NCBI GenBank assembly: GCA_910577315.1
Contig: CAJTME010000011.1
Location: 1-64,000, forward strand
DNA from: an uncultured Muribaculaceae bacterium
GTDB taxonomy: Bacteria > Bacteroidota > Bacteroidia > Bacteroidales > Muribaculaceae
Length of the DNA: 64,000 bases
Reading direction: 5' to 3'
Below the pieces are notes generated by a model. The model worked only from the letters and a program-made list of their open reading frames with translations. It was not told the origin of the DNA and searched no databases. Position numbers and translations under genes: made by a program. Shown one piece after another: positions 34,567 to 45,228 of the stretch; position 1 is the stretch's first letter, and each line of letters begins with the position of its first letter.

Positions 34567-34597
34567 CAAAGTTAGGCAAATATTTTGAATTACCAAA
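34567..34597 (-). promoter_or_regulatory. Promoter of the methionine operon
   Basis: Minus strand: TTTG (34597-34594), 19 nt, TAACTTTG (34574-34567), an exact consensus fit. The leader ATG follows 4 nt later at 34562, close to or at the expected transcription start. Confidence 0.85.
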
Positions 34598-34665
34598 TTT
34601 TTTCAACAATTATCCGATATATTCTTTCATACAGACATCATAAAGAACGTCGTGGCGGACAATTG

Positions 34666-36672
34666 TCAATCGTTCATGGTGCGGAGCAGCTCGTCGTTGT
34701 CGCGGGTGCGCTCCATGCGGTCCTTGATGAACTCCATGGCCTCGATGGGGGTGCGGTCGCCCAGGAAGCGGCGCAGAATCCACATGCGGTTGAGAGTTTC
34801 GGGACGCAACAGAAGGTCGTCGCGGCGCGTCGAGGACGAAACAATATCAACGGCGGGGAAGATGCGCTTGTTCGACAGACGGCGGTCGAGCTGGAGCTCC
34901 ATGTTGCCGGTACCCTTGAATTCCTCGAAGATAACTTCGTCCATCTTGGATGAAGTCTCGGTCAAGGCCGTGGCGATGATGGTGAGGGAGCCTCCGCCCT
35001 CGATGTTGCGGGCCGCGCCGAAGAAACGCTTGGGTTTCTGGAGGGCGTTGGCATCAACACCACCCGACAGGATTTTACCCGACGCGGGAGCGACGGTGTT
35101 GTAAGCGCGGGCAAGACGGGTGATTGAGTCGAGCAGCACCACAACGTCGTGTCCACATTCCACCATGCGCTTCGCCTTCTCGAGCACGATTCCGGCGATT
35201 TTCACATGACGGTCGGCGGGCTCATCGAATGTCGACGCGATAACCTCGGCATTGACACTGCGCATCATGTCGGTCACTTCCTCGGGACGTTCGTCGATGA
35301 GGAGAATCATGATGTATGTCTCGGGGTGATTCTCGGCAATGGCATTTGCAATATCTTTAAGGAGCAAGGTCTTACCTGTTTTGGGAGGGGCCACGATGAG
35401 GGCGCGCTGGCCTTTGCCGATGGGGGCGAACATATCGACCACGCGTGTCGACATATTGCAGGTGGTGGCACCGCCGGTGAGGTCGAATTTCTCGTCGGGG
35501 AAGAGGGGGGTGAGGTGTTCAAAGGGCTTGCGGTCGCGGATGAAGTCGAGCGAACGGCCATTCACACGCAGGACGCGGCACAGCGGGAAATACTTCTCGC
35601 CTTCCTTCGGGGGACGGATGGTGGCCTCGACGACATCGCCGGTCTTAAGGCCGTATTGTTTGATTTGCTGCTGGCTGACGAGCACGTCGTCGGGCGACGG
35701 GAGGTAGTTGTAGTCGCTCGAACGAAGGAAGCCGTGGCCCTGCGGCTCTATTTCAAGCACTCCAAGAGTCTGGAGGAAATCCTCGAAATCATATCGCTGG
35801 GCGGGTTGCAGGCGCTGGTCGGCCACGACACCCTGGGGCTGCTGCATGCCCTGATTGTTCTTATTCTTTTTCTTCTTGCCCTGGTTCTGCGGCTGCTGCG
35901 GCATGGGCTGGCCGGGTTCGACCAGGGTAATGGGAGCCGCCGGCGCGGGTTCGGGCTGACGGCGGGGCTGCTCGTGAGCGAACTCCTTGTCCTGCTGTGA
36001 ACGCGGAACGAACTTGCGGCCTTCGCGCAGGGGAAAGAACGAGCTGAAATCGCCTTTTGGAGCAAACTTGCTTTTCTGAGGCTGGGCGGGTTCCTGACGG
36101 ACTTCTTCCACCTTGGCGCCCTGGGTGGCCTCGGGTTCATTGTCCGACGGCTGGGGAGCCGGGGCAGCCTCTTCAGATTTGGCAGCGGGTTCAGGCGCCT
36201 GCTCCTTGGCGGGAGCCTCAGCAACCGGGGCGGCAGCCTCTGTTTGTTCTGTGGCGGGAGCCTCGTCAGCGGGCGCCTCGGTCATAGTAGCGTCGACCTT
36301 GACAGCCTGACGTTCGGCAAGCTCCTTTTTCGACGGACGGCCGCGGCGGCGCTTAGGCTGCTCGGGAGCGGCTTCCTCGGCTGGTGCCGATGCTGCGGCG
36401 GGCGCAGATTCGGGCGAGGGGGCCGGGGATTGAGGTTCTTTTGCCTCGGCGGGAGCCTCTTTTTTCTTGCGTGTGCGTTTTTTGGGCTCTTCGCCTGAGG
36501 CCTCGCGCTTGCGGGAAGCGCCGGAGGCGGCTTTGGCTATGGCCTGCTCGTCAAGGATGCTGTAAATTAATTCCTGTTTGGCCGAAAGGTCTATTTTTTT
36601 GATGCCAAGTTCTTCAGCCACCTTTTTAAGGTCGGCATCAGACAAAGCTTCGAGGTCGGATATATTATACAT
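34666..36672 (-). CDS. rho: Transcription termination factor Rho with long low-complexity insert
   Basis: 668 aa from the ATG at 36672; the frame continues to 36849 but crosses the promoter. Residues 1-45 form the Rho N-terminal helix domain. About 48-290 is an Ala/Glu/Pro/Lys/Gln-rich insert, then the RNA-binding fold (GFLRSSDYNYLPSPDDVLVSQQQ) and the ATPase with Walker A (APPKTGKTLLLKDI) and Walker B (MILLIDERPEEVTDM). Q-loop and R-loop regions are intact. It unwinds RNA to end transcription. E. coli Rho is 419 aa; the insert explains the difference and is a known feature of Bacteroidota Rho. Confidence 0.95.
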   Translation of the reverse strand: MYNISDLEALSDADLKKVAEELGIKKIDLSAKQELIYSILDEQAIAKAASGASRKREASGEEPKKRTRKKKEAPAEAKEPQSPAPSPESAPAAASAPAEEAAPEQPKRRRGRPSKKELAERQAVKVDATMTEAPADEAPATEQTEAAAPVAEAPAKEQAPEPAAKSEEAAPAPQPSDNEPEATQGAKVEEVRQEPAQPQKSKFAPKGDFSSFFPLREGRKFVPRSQQDKEFAHEQPRRQPEPAPAAPITLVEPGQPMPQQPQNQGKKKKNKNNQGMQQPQGVVADQRLQPAQRYDFEDFLQTLGVLEIEPQGHGFLRSSDYNYLPSPDDVLVSQQQIKQYGLKTGDVVEATIRPPKEGEKYFPLCRVLRVNGRSLDFIRDRKPFEHLTPLFPDEKFDLTGGATTCNMSTRVVDMFAPIGKGQRALIVAPPKTGKTLLLKDIANAIAENHPETYIMILLIDERPEEVTDMMRSVNAEVIASTFDEPADRHVKIAGIVLEKAKRMVECGHDVVVLLDSITRLARAYNTVAPASGKILSGGVDANALQKPKRFFGAARNIEGGGSLTIIATALTETSSKMDEVIFEEFKGTGNMELQLDRRLSNKRIFPAVDIVSSSTRRDDLLLRPETLNRMWILRRFLGDRTPIEAMEFIKDRMERTRDNDELLRTMND

Positions 36673-36846
36673 ATTTATATAGTAGCGGGCATCAACACCC
36701 GTTGTGAATTGTTCTTCAAAAAGGACAGTAATAAAATGTGGATGGGGGAATGTGTCAGGTAGCCGTGTGGGATTCCTAAACGGAAACTGCCGGCAAGCAT
36801 GTAGCGTTGATGAATTGCAGCGCGGGTTTTGCACGCTTTTGCACCG

Positions 36847-36916
36847 CAAAGTTACTACAATCTTTTTTTAAAAACAACTGCTATATGAAAAAAGTTGTGA
36901 GGATTTTGTATATTTG
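36847..36916. promoter_or_regulatory. Divergent promoters of rho (-) and the HdeD-like gene (+)
   Basis: Minus strand: GTTG (36878-36875), 20 nt, TAACTTTG (36854-36847), giving rho a leader of about 170 nt. Plus strand: TATATTTG (36909-36916), about 110 nt before the membrane-protein gene. The rest of the 36673-37030 gap shows no gene. Confidence 0.6.
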
Positions 36917-37030
36917 CAGCGGCCCGGGCAATTGTTTGCGGGGTCACAAAAGCAAAAGCCGCCAGATGTTTGTTTATCAATAAAGGCGGCGATAGCCGTA
37001 ACGTTTAACTATTTTTACCCCTATATTCTT

Positions 37031-37717
37031 ATGAAAGGTCGAAGTCTCATATTCACCGCATTGCTGGTGCTTGCGGCAGGCATAGTCCTGATAATCACCC
37101 ATGCTTCCATCCGTTCGACCGGTGTCGTGACCACCGGCGGCATCCTGTTCATACTGGCGGGAGTGCTCAACATGCTCGTGTTTGAGGGCGAACGCAAGCG
37201 CGGACGCGAGGGACGGGGAGTTTTCGCGGCCACGTTCAGCTGGCTCACCAGCGCCGCCGCCGTCATCCTGGGCGTGTGCATGCTGATATTCCAGGACACG
37301 TTCATCCCGCTCGTGCCGGTTATGTTCGGCATCCTCGTGGCGTTCAGCGCGCTCTATCAGTTCTATATCCTCGCAATCGGCGCCCGGCCCGTGCTGCTGC
37401 CGGGATGGCTGTATATAATACCGATCGCGCTCGTCGGTGGAGCCGTCTACATATTTTTGCAGAGACCCGACATCCACGACCCCAAAATCATGCTTGCCAC
37501 CGGAATCTCGCTGGTTGTGTTCGGAGCCGGGAGCCTCATAGAGGGCATACTTCTGGGCAACGAGCACCGCAAGACCCTGAAAGAAAAGAAAGCCAGCGAA
37601 GCTGCCGACGCCAAAGCCTCCACGGCGCCGCTTTCCGAAGATTCGGCAAGCCACGAAGCGGTCCCGGAATCCCCGGCGCCCGAAAACTCCGGCGACACCG
37701 AATCCGGCACAAAGTAA
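37031..37717 (+). CDS. DUF308/HdeD-like membrane protein
   Basis: 228 aa from the ATG at 37031 (frame opens at 36914, but the first 39 codons lack membrane-protein character and follow the promoter closely). Six hydrophobic helices in three pairs, with the TGGILFILAGVLNMLVFEGERKRGR and GISLVVFGAGSLIEGILLGNE repeats typical of the HdeD/DUF308 fold. The C-terminus (about 180-228) is an Ala/Glu/Ser-rich hydrophilic tail. Members are linked to acid or envelope stress in some bacteria, but no function can be assigned here. Confidence 0.75.
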   Translation: MKGRSLIFTALLVLAAGIVLIITHASIRSTGVVTTGGILFILAGVLNMLVFEGERKRGREGRGVFAATFSWLTSAAAVILGVCMLIFQDTFIPLVPVMFGILVAFSALYQFYILAIGARPVLLPGWLYIIPIALVGGAVYIFLQRPDIHDPKIMLATGISLVVFGAGSLIEGILLGNEHRKTLKEKKASEAADAKASTAPLSEDSASHEAVPESPAPENSGDTESGTK

Positions 37718-37771
37718 ACGGTCTGTTTGCCTCAAAAAATCAAAAAATATCAAGATTTCAGGCATTTATTG

Positions 37772-37802
37772 TTTGTCAATTGAAAAAAAGTTACGATATT
37801 TG
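37772..37802 (+). promoter_or_regulatory. Promoter of the HU gene
   Basis: TTTG (37772-37775), 19 nt, GATATTTG (37795-37802; one mismatch), about 95 nt before the ATG. Confidence 0.6.
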
Positions 37803-37895
37803 CAGCTGCAAAACCGGAAAAGCCTCCCGGCATCCGGTTTTGCACCGCTTTTAAACGCAATCACTATCTAATCAAATCGCAAATATTCAACGACA

Positions 37896-38168
37896 ATGAC
37901 AAAAGCAGACATCGTTAGCGAGATTTCAAAGTCGACCGGCATCGACAAGCCTGTCGTCCTTGAAACCGTTGAGAAATTCATGCAAGTTGTAAAAGAGTCG
38001 CTGGCCGCAGGAAATAACGTGTACCTGCGTGGCTTCGGCAGCTTTATCATCAAGGTGCGTTCCGAAAAAACCGCCCGTAACATCTCACAAAATACCACCA
38101 TCGTCATTCCCGAGCACAAAATTCCCGCGTTCAAGCCCGCGAAAGTGTTCATGGAAGATGTAAAATAA
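37896..38168 (+). CDS. HU-family DNA-binding protein
   Basis: 90 aa: MTKADIVSEISKSTGIDKPVV, a GNNVYLRGFGSFIIKVRSEKTARNISQNTTIVIPEHKIPAFKPAK arm with the conserved RxxxxN/P elements. It bends DNA as a nucleoid dimer. It is the standard short HU/IHF type. A 29-aa basic protein follows after 33 nt, then rng. Confidence 0.94.
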   Translation: MTKADIVSEISKSTGIDKPVVLETVEKFMQVVKESLAAGNNVYLRGFGSFIIKVRSEKTARNISQNTTIVIPEHKIPAFKPAKVFMEDVK

Positions 38169-38201
38169 ACCGAAATTATTAACTTTTTAATTATCGCCGA
38201 T

Positions 38202-38291
38202 ATGCCCAGCGGAAAAAAACGTAAAGGCCATAAGATGGCTACTCACAAGCGTAAAAAACGTCTTCGCAAGAATCGTCACAAGAAGAAGTAA
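38202..38291 (+). CDS. Very small, highly basic protein (COX24/AURKAIP1-like)
   Basis: 29 aa, MPSGKKRKGHKMATHKRKKR at the start and 16 Lys/Arg residues in total. Such MPSGKKRK-HKMATHKRKK proteins are widely conserved in Bacteroidota and carry the AURKAIP1/COX24 label after a mitochondrial ribosome-associated family. A ribosomal role is plausible from charge, size and the mitochondrial relation, but it is inference. It lies 33 nt behind HU and is probably cotranscribed. Confidence 0.85.
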   Translation: MPSGKKRKGHKMATHKRKKRLRKNRHKKK

Positions 38292-38339
38292 GCTGTTCTT
38301 CCCGGCGTTTATTGCCGTTTAACGCGATTCAACGACATG

Positions 38340-38400
38340 CAAAGGACAAACTTGATGAGATTCACGCCAAGCGCCATTAAAATCCATCAATTGTCCTTTG
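38340..38400 (+). other. Inverted repeat upstream of rng
   Basis: CAAAGGACAA-AC-TTGATG (38340-38357) pairs with CATCAATTGTCCTTTG (38385-38400), leaving a 2-nt bulge and a 27-nt loop, 31 nt before the rng ATG. It could end the HU transcript or form a 5' UTR stem for RNase G/E autoregulation; both are inference. Confidence 0.55.
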
Positions 38401-38431
38401 TGTCTTATTCAGCAATCCAATTCTCAACCCC

Positions 38432-40426
38432 ATGAAAAGTGAACTTATCGTAGACGTGCAGGCGGCCGATGTGTCGATTGCCCTTCTGGAAGACTCCCGG
38501 CTGGTGTCGCTCCAGAAAGAGGCCCGCAACATATCGTATGCCGTGGGCGACATCTACCTGGCAAAGGTCAAAAAGCTCATGCCGGGCCTGAACGCCGCAT
38601 TCGTCAACGTGGGTTACGAGAAGGATGCATTCCTACATTACCTGGATCTTGGCCCCCATTTCGCCTCTTATCAGGAATACATCTCACAGCTCCTTGGCGA
38701 GGACCGTCGGCGCGTCCCCGCCATTGAGAAAATGCAACTTTTGCCCGACATTGACAAGCACGGCGCAATCGCCGAGACCCTCAAGCAGGGTCAGGAACTC
38801 CTTGTCCAGATTGTCAAGGAACCCATATCCAGCAAAGGCCCCAGGCTCACCACCGAAATCACCTTCACAGGCCGTTTCATGGTGCTGATTCCGTTCAGCG
38901 ACAAAATCTCGATTTCGCAGAAAATCAAGTCGGCCGAGGAAAAAATGCGCCTGCGCCAGCTCATCGAGAGCATCAAGCCCAAGAATTTCGGCGTGATCGT
39001 GCGCACTTCAGCCGAGGGAAAACGCGTGGCCGAACTCATCCACGAACTGAAAACCCTGGTAAACTGCTGGAACACAACAGTCGCCAAAGCACAGAAAGCC
39101 ACGCCCCCGTCGCTCATTTTTGAAGAAGAAAGCCGCATCGTCGGCATGCTGCGCGACGTGTTCAGCCCATCGTTCGAGGCCATCCACGTCAACGACCCCG
39201 ACATCCACGCCCAGATTGACAAGTATGTCAGCCTGATTGCCCCCGAGGCAAAAGACATCGTGAAGCTTTACCAAAAGGACGAGCCCATATTCGACCATTT
39301 CGGCATCACCCGCCAGATAAAGTCGTCGTTCGGCAAAACGGTGTCGTTCCGCTCGGGAGCCTACATCATCATCGAGAGCACCGAGGCCCTGCATGTGGTC
39401 GACGTCAACTCGGGCAACCGCTCCAAGGCCGCCAACGACCAGGAGACCAACGCCCTTGAGGTCAACCTGCGCGCCGCCGACGAAATCGCACGCCAGCTGC
39501 GCCTGCGCGACATGGGCGGCATAATTGTGGTTGACTTCATCGACATGGCCAAAGGCGAACACCGCCAGCAACTCTACGAGCACATGCGCGAAATAATGGC
39601 CAACGACCGCGCCCGCCACAACATCCTGCCCCTCAGCAAATTCGGACTGATGCAAATCACCAGGCAACGTGTGCGCCCGGCCCTGGACATCACCACTGCC
39701 GAAACCTGCCCGTCGTGCTTCGGCAAGGGAGAGGTACAGCCGTCGCTGCTGTTCACCGACACCCTCTATGAAAAGCTCGAATATGTTGTCAACACCCTCG
39801 GTCTGAAAGGCTTCATCATGTATGTCCACCCCTTTGTCGACGCATACATCAAGCGCGGACTGTTCACATCGATGTACGGTAAGTGGCGCCGCAAGCTCGG
39901 CCGCTGCTTCAAGGTGCTTCCCGACCAGTCGCTCGCCTATCTGCAATACCGCGTGCTCGACTCGGAGAAAAACGAAATCGACCTCAAGGAAGAAAAGGAC
40001 ATGAACGCCTCGAAAGCCGACAAGGTCACCAACAAGGCCCGCCAACGCGGCGCAGCGGCCGAAAACCTCAGCGACCTCGAACTGGCCGAAGAGGCAGTGC
40101 CCGCAGCAACCGCCGGAGACACCGAAGCGAAGCCCAAACGCAAGCGCAAGCGCAAAAAGAATCCCGCAGCCGCGCAGGCCGAGACACCTGAAACCGCTCC
40201 GCAAACCGAAGCAATTCCGACGGCAGAGCCCGCCCAGGAAGCGCAGGCGCCCCCTGCCGACGCAGACGCCCGTCCCGAGGCACCGAAAGAAAAGCCCAAG
40301 GCAAAACCACGGCCGCGCAAACGTCCGGCTCAAAAAGACGCGGCTACAGCCGAAGCTACAGCCGAGCCCACGCTCGACCCGGCCAAAACGCTGCCCCCAC
40401 CAAGATCCAACCAACCGGAGGAATAA
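38432..40426 (+). CDS. rng: Ribonuclease G/E family protein
   Basis: 664 aa. An N-terminal S1-like domain (VGDIYLAKVKKLMPGLNAAFVNVGYEKDAFLHYLDLG), the 5' sensor region, and the DNase I-like catalytic core with HVVDVNSGN and MGGIIVVDFIDM (metal-binding Asp). The zinc link CPSCFGKG marks the dimer-of-dimers form. The last about 130 residues are Ala/Pro/Lys/Glu-rich and probably disordered, possibly an RNA or protein scaffold. It processes rRNA and mRNA. A strong terminator closes the gene. Confidence 0.94.
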   Translation: MKSELIVDVQAADVSIALLEDSRLVSLQKEARNISYAVGDIYLAKVKKLMPGLNAAFVNVGYEKDAFLHYLDLGPHFASYQEYISQLLGEDRRRVPAIEKMQLLPDIDKHGAIAETLKQGQELLVQIVKEPISSKGPRLTTEITFTGRFMVLIPFSDKISISQKIKSAEEKMRLRQLIESIKPKNFGVIVRTSAEGKRVAELIHELKTLVNCWNTTVAKAQKATPPSLIFEEESRIVGMLRDVFSPSFEAIHVNDPDIHAQIDKYVSLIAPEAKDIVKLYQKDEPIFDHFGITRQIKSSFGKTVSFRSGAYIIIESTEALHVVDVNSGNRSKAANDQETNALEVNLRAADEIARQLRLRDMGGIIVVDFIDMAKGEHRQQLYEHMREIMANDRARHNILPLSKFGLMQITRQRVRPALDITTAETCPSCFGKGEVQPSLLFTDTLYEKLEYVVNTLGLKGFIMYVHPFVDAYIKRGLFTSMYGKWRRKLGRCFKVLPDQSLAYLQYRVLDSEKNEIDLKEEKDMNASKADKVTNKARQRGAAAENLSDLELAEEAVPAATAGDTEAKPKRKRKRKKNPAAAQAETPETAPQTEAIPTAEPAQEAQAPPADADARPEAPKEKPKAKPRPRKRPAQKDAATAEATAEPTLDPAKTLPPPRSNQPEE

Positions 40427-40440
40427 CCTTCCCGACCCAC

Positions 40441-40474
40441 AAAAAGGCTGTGCCGCGACCGGCACGGCCTTTTT
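40441..40474 (+). terminator. Terminator of rng
   Basis: A continuous 15-bp stem (AAAAAGGCTGTGCCG with CGGCACGGCCTTTTT, one G-U pair), 4-nt loop and T-run: a strong Rho-independent terminator. Confidence 0.9.
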
Positions 40475-40541
40475 TATCGAGTTGCCCGTTTGACGGAAAA
40501 TAGCTATCTTTGCAGTTCAAATAATTTTGAAATCTCCATCT

Positions 40542-41285
40542 ATGAACAGAATACTCCAGAACATGCCGCCGGTTGTTAAGAATCTGTTGATTCTCAACGT
40601 CATATTATGGCTGGCTATGAGTTTTGTCCCTGTCATCGACTCGCGCCTGATGCAATGGTGCGCCCTCCACTATTTTACCTCACCGGCCTTCAATGTAGCG
40701 CAGCTGGTGACTTACATGTTCCTCCACGGCGGATTCATGCACCTGTTTTTCAACATGTTCGCCCTGGTGATGTTCGGCGGAATCATTGAGCGGTCGATGG
40801 GCTCGAAGCGCTTTCTTTTTTACTATCTGTCATGCGGTATTTTCGCCGCGCTGGTGCAGATGGGCGCCTATGCGGTGGCACTGAGCCACTACACCTCGAT
40901 GTTCTCCCCCGAACAGCTCCACGAAATAATCGATCAGGGATGGCGGCACCTTTCGCAGGGCTATCAATACTCCGACCCCACCCTGGCCAAGATAAACGCC
41001 CTGGTCAACGGCCCGATGGTCGGGGCATCCGGCGCCATCTACGGCGTGATTCTCGCCTTCGGCATGCTCTTCCCCAATCAGCCCATATACCTGTTCTTCA
41101 TTCCCGTGCCCATCAAGGCCAAGTGGATGGTGCTGGGCTACGGCATCCTTGAACTCACCTACGGCCTCGGTTCGGCCACGGACAATATCGCCCACTTCGC
41201 CCACCTCGGCGGCATGATAGCCGGCGTGTTCCTGATTCTTTACTGGAAAAAGAAGGGTGTATTCAACAACCACTGGTTCTTCTGA
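40542..41285 (+). CDS. Rhomboid family intramembrane serine protease
   Basis: 247 aa from the ATG at 40542; the TTG at 40527 is less likely. Six or more membrane helices. Catalytic S163 in VGASGAIYG and H221 in HFAHLGGMIAG form the Ser-His dyad; HGGFMHLFFNMFALVMFG is the conserved helix-2 motif. It cleaves membrane-anchored substrates within the bilayer. A long loop (about 115-155) lies between helices. A TATCTTTG box (40505-40512) lies upstream. The next rhomboid overlaps its stop by 1 nt. Confidence 0.93.
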   Translation: MNRILQNMPPVVKNLLILNVILWLAMSFVPVIDSRLMQWCALHYFTSPAFNVAQLVTYMFLHGGFMHLFFNMFALVMFGGIIERSMGSKRFLFYYLSCGIFAALVQMGAYAVALSHYTSMFSPEQLHEIIDQGWRHLSQGYQYSDPTLAKINALVNGPMVGASGAIYGVILAFGMLFPNQPIYLFFIPVPIKAKWMVLGYGILELTYGLGSATDNIAHFAHLGGMIAGVFLILYWKKKGVFNNHWFF

Positions 41286-41953
41286 TGCTCAAGGCATTCC
41301 GAATTCTCTCCGACTCCTCCGCGACGCTTGTCCTGAGCGCGTTGATTATCGCCGTGTTTTTCATCTCGCCCGACATCTCGCTCGGCGGCGACTGGCACGC
41401 CACGGCCTCCGAGCCATGGCGACTGGCAGCCTATTCGCTGCTCCACAACCGGGCGCAACATCTGGTAATCAACCTCGCGTTGCTGCTCAGCTTCGGCAGC
41501 CGTTATGAAACCCGCACCTCAGCCCTCAGGCTTCTCGTGGTATTCATCGCAGGCGGCATCATGGGCGGGGCGCTGTTTGCCGCCGCATCTGCCGCATCCG
41601 GCAATACGTCAGTAACTCTCTGCGGCTCCTCCGCCGCAGTGATTGCCGTGATGTGCGCATGCCAGACCGACAGACGCTCGGGGTTCTCCATCTGGGGACT
41701 GTCGCCGTTTTTCGTGCCCATACTGCTGACATTGGACAGCATCATGGGCCTGTTTGGCTCAAACACCGGGGGCAGCCTGGCGCACATCGGCGGAATCATT
41801 GCGGGAGTGGCGGCGGGACTGCTGGCCAACCGCCCGTCGACGGGACACAACCCTCCTGCCCACATAATCGGCAAGGCCGAACGCTCGGGCTACTCATCGC
41901 TGACCGGCGAGGAACGAGACATTCTGTTCAACCAAAATTCCACTGAAAAATGA
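41285..41953 (+). CDS. Second rhomboid-family membrane protease
   Basis: 222 aa, about six membrane helices, more diverged than its neighbour. The catalytic serine is probably S116 in LCGSSAAVIAV (GxSA in place of the usual GASG), and H167 in LAHIGGIIAGVAAG supplies the histidine. The helix-2 motif reads HNRAQHLVINLALLLSFG, lacking the usual HxxxN. It overlaps the upstream rhomboid by 1 nt and the downstream EEP gene by 4 nt, so all three are cotranslated. Activity is plausible but not certain. Confidence 0.8.
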   Translation: MLKAFRILSDSSATLVLSALIIAVFFISPDISLGGDWHATASEPWRLAAYSLLHNRAQHLVINLALLLSFGSRYETRTSALRLLVVFIAGGIMGGALFAAASAASGNTSVTLCGSSAAVIAVMCACQTDRRSGFSIWGLSPFFVPILLTLDSIMGLFGSNTGGSLAHIGGIIAGVAAGLLANRPSTGHNPPAHIIGKAERSGYSSLTGEERDILFNQNSTEK

Positions 41954-43086
41954 GTTCTACAAAATCTACATGGCACCGCATAGTGGACGTAATGCTGTGG
42001 ACATTCACCATAATCTGCGCCACAGGGTTGATTGCCGGCTCGTTCGGCGGCAACATCGACCCGGCGTCACTCAAGGGAATATGCCTGATGGTAATGACCC
42101 TGCCTGGATGGATATTGCTGATGCTGTTGGCCACGGTGCTCGACCTGTTATGGTGCCGTAAAGCCCTGATGCTATGCCTGCTCACCTTCATTGCCTGCGC
42201 ATCAGCCATCTGGGAATTTTCGCCACTGAACCTGTCCCGCCCGTCCATGGCCGACTATGCCAAAAATCCAAAGTTCACGTTCATGACCTACAACGTGGCC
42301 AACCTTTACGACCTCACCGAGCAATACCCGGGCGACGTCAACCCTATGATAAGTTATATATTGCTCACCCAACCTGACGTGGTCAACCTGCAGGAATGTC
42401 CGCTGCTGTCGGTCTACAAACCCACACGCATCACGAGCAAACAGATTGACTCGCTGCACCGCGCATATCCCTACATATTAATCTACGGCTACAGCAACGC
42501 CCTCCTGTCAAAATATCCGGCGGAGTCAATCCACCTGCCCGGGCCCAACAAGCCCGGCAATGAAATTGCGGCTTTCAGGCTGAATATCGAAGGTACAAAA
42601 ATAACACTGTTTGACGTCCACCTTCAATCATACTCACTGTCGAGCCAGGACAAGGAACTGTTCCACGAAATCACCGACCTCAAGGATCCCGAAGGCGCGA
42701 AATCAATCAAAAGCAGTGTCCGCGAGGTGAAATCGCAGTTGCTTACCAAGATTCAGGCCGCAGCAGTCCAGAGAGCGGACGATTGCCGGCGCCTGATCAG
42801 ATTCATCGAGCACTGGGGCGGACCGAACGTAATAGTGGCCGGCGACTTCAACGATGTGCCGGGATGCTACACCCTCCGCCAACTGGCCGACTACAAATTC
42901 AGGCAGGTGTATCCTGAGCTCGGCTTCGGACCGATGATAACGTTCAACCGCGACCGTTTCTACTTCCGCATCGACCATATCCTTTACCGCGGCGATCTAA
43001 CCCCCTTGCGGATAAGCCGTGGCGACATAAAATGGTCTGACCACTATCCGTTGCTGGCAACTTTCGCCATCACGCCTTCAAAATAG
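41950..43086 (+). CDS. Membrane-anchored endonuclease/exonuclease/phosphatase (EEP) protein
   Basis: 378 aa. Three N-terminal hydrophobic segments (about 12-90) precede an EEP domain: FMTYNVANLYDL, E in NLQECPLL, DVHLQSY, D and N in VAGDFNDVPG, and SDHYPLLA with the catalytic His. The family includes nucleases, inositol phosphatases and sphingomyelinases; the substrate is not readable here. It closes the rhomboid-rhomboid-EEP operon by a 4-nt overlap. The active site should face away from the cytosol if the helix count is odd, which is inference. Confidence 0.85.
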   Translation: MSSTKSTWHRIVDVMLWTFTIICATGLIAGSFGGNIDPASLKGICLMVMTLPGWILLMLLATVLDLLWCRKALMLCLLTFIACASAIWEFSPLNLSRPSMADYAKNPKFTFMTYNVANLYDLTEQYPGDVNPMISYILLTQPDVVNLQECPLLSVYKPTRITSKQIDSLHRAYPYILIYGYSNALLSKYPAESIHLPGPNKPGNEIAAFRLNIEGTKITLFDVHLQSYSLSSQDKELFHEITDLKDPEGAKSIKSSVREVKSQLLTKIQAAAVQRADDCRRLIRFIEHWGGPNVIVAGDFNDVPGCYTLRQLADYKFRQVYPELGFGPMITFNRDRFYFRIDHILYRGDLTPLRISRGDIKWSDHYPLLATFAITPSK

Positions 43087-43117
43087 TTGTATTTTAACTG
43101 CGATTTGTGTATCTTTG
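43086..43117 (+). promoter_or_regulatory. Promoter of the M3 peptidase gene
   Basis: GTTG (43086-43089), 20 nt, TATCTTTG (43110-43117), 26 nt before the ATG at 43144. It starts right at the stop of the EEP gene. Confidence 0.65.
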
Positions 43118-43143
43118 TGGAATCAAACCACAACGCTACCACC

Positions 43144-45227
<2,084 letters not shown>

Positions 45228-45228
<1 letters not shown>

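Noticed and set aside
34413..34665. SAM riboswitch upstream of metY
   Set aside because: The region is explained by the leader ORF and terminator, and no SAM-type aptamer core is seen.
39008..40465. 485-codon open frame opposite rng
   Set aside because: Shadow rich in Gly, Val and Arg with no recognisable domain; rng is intact on the other strand.
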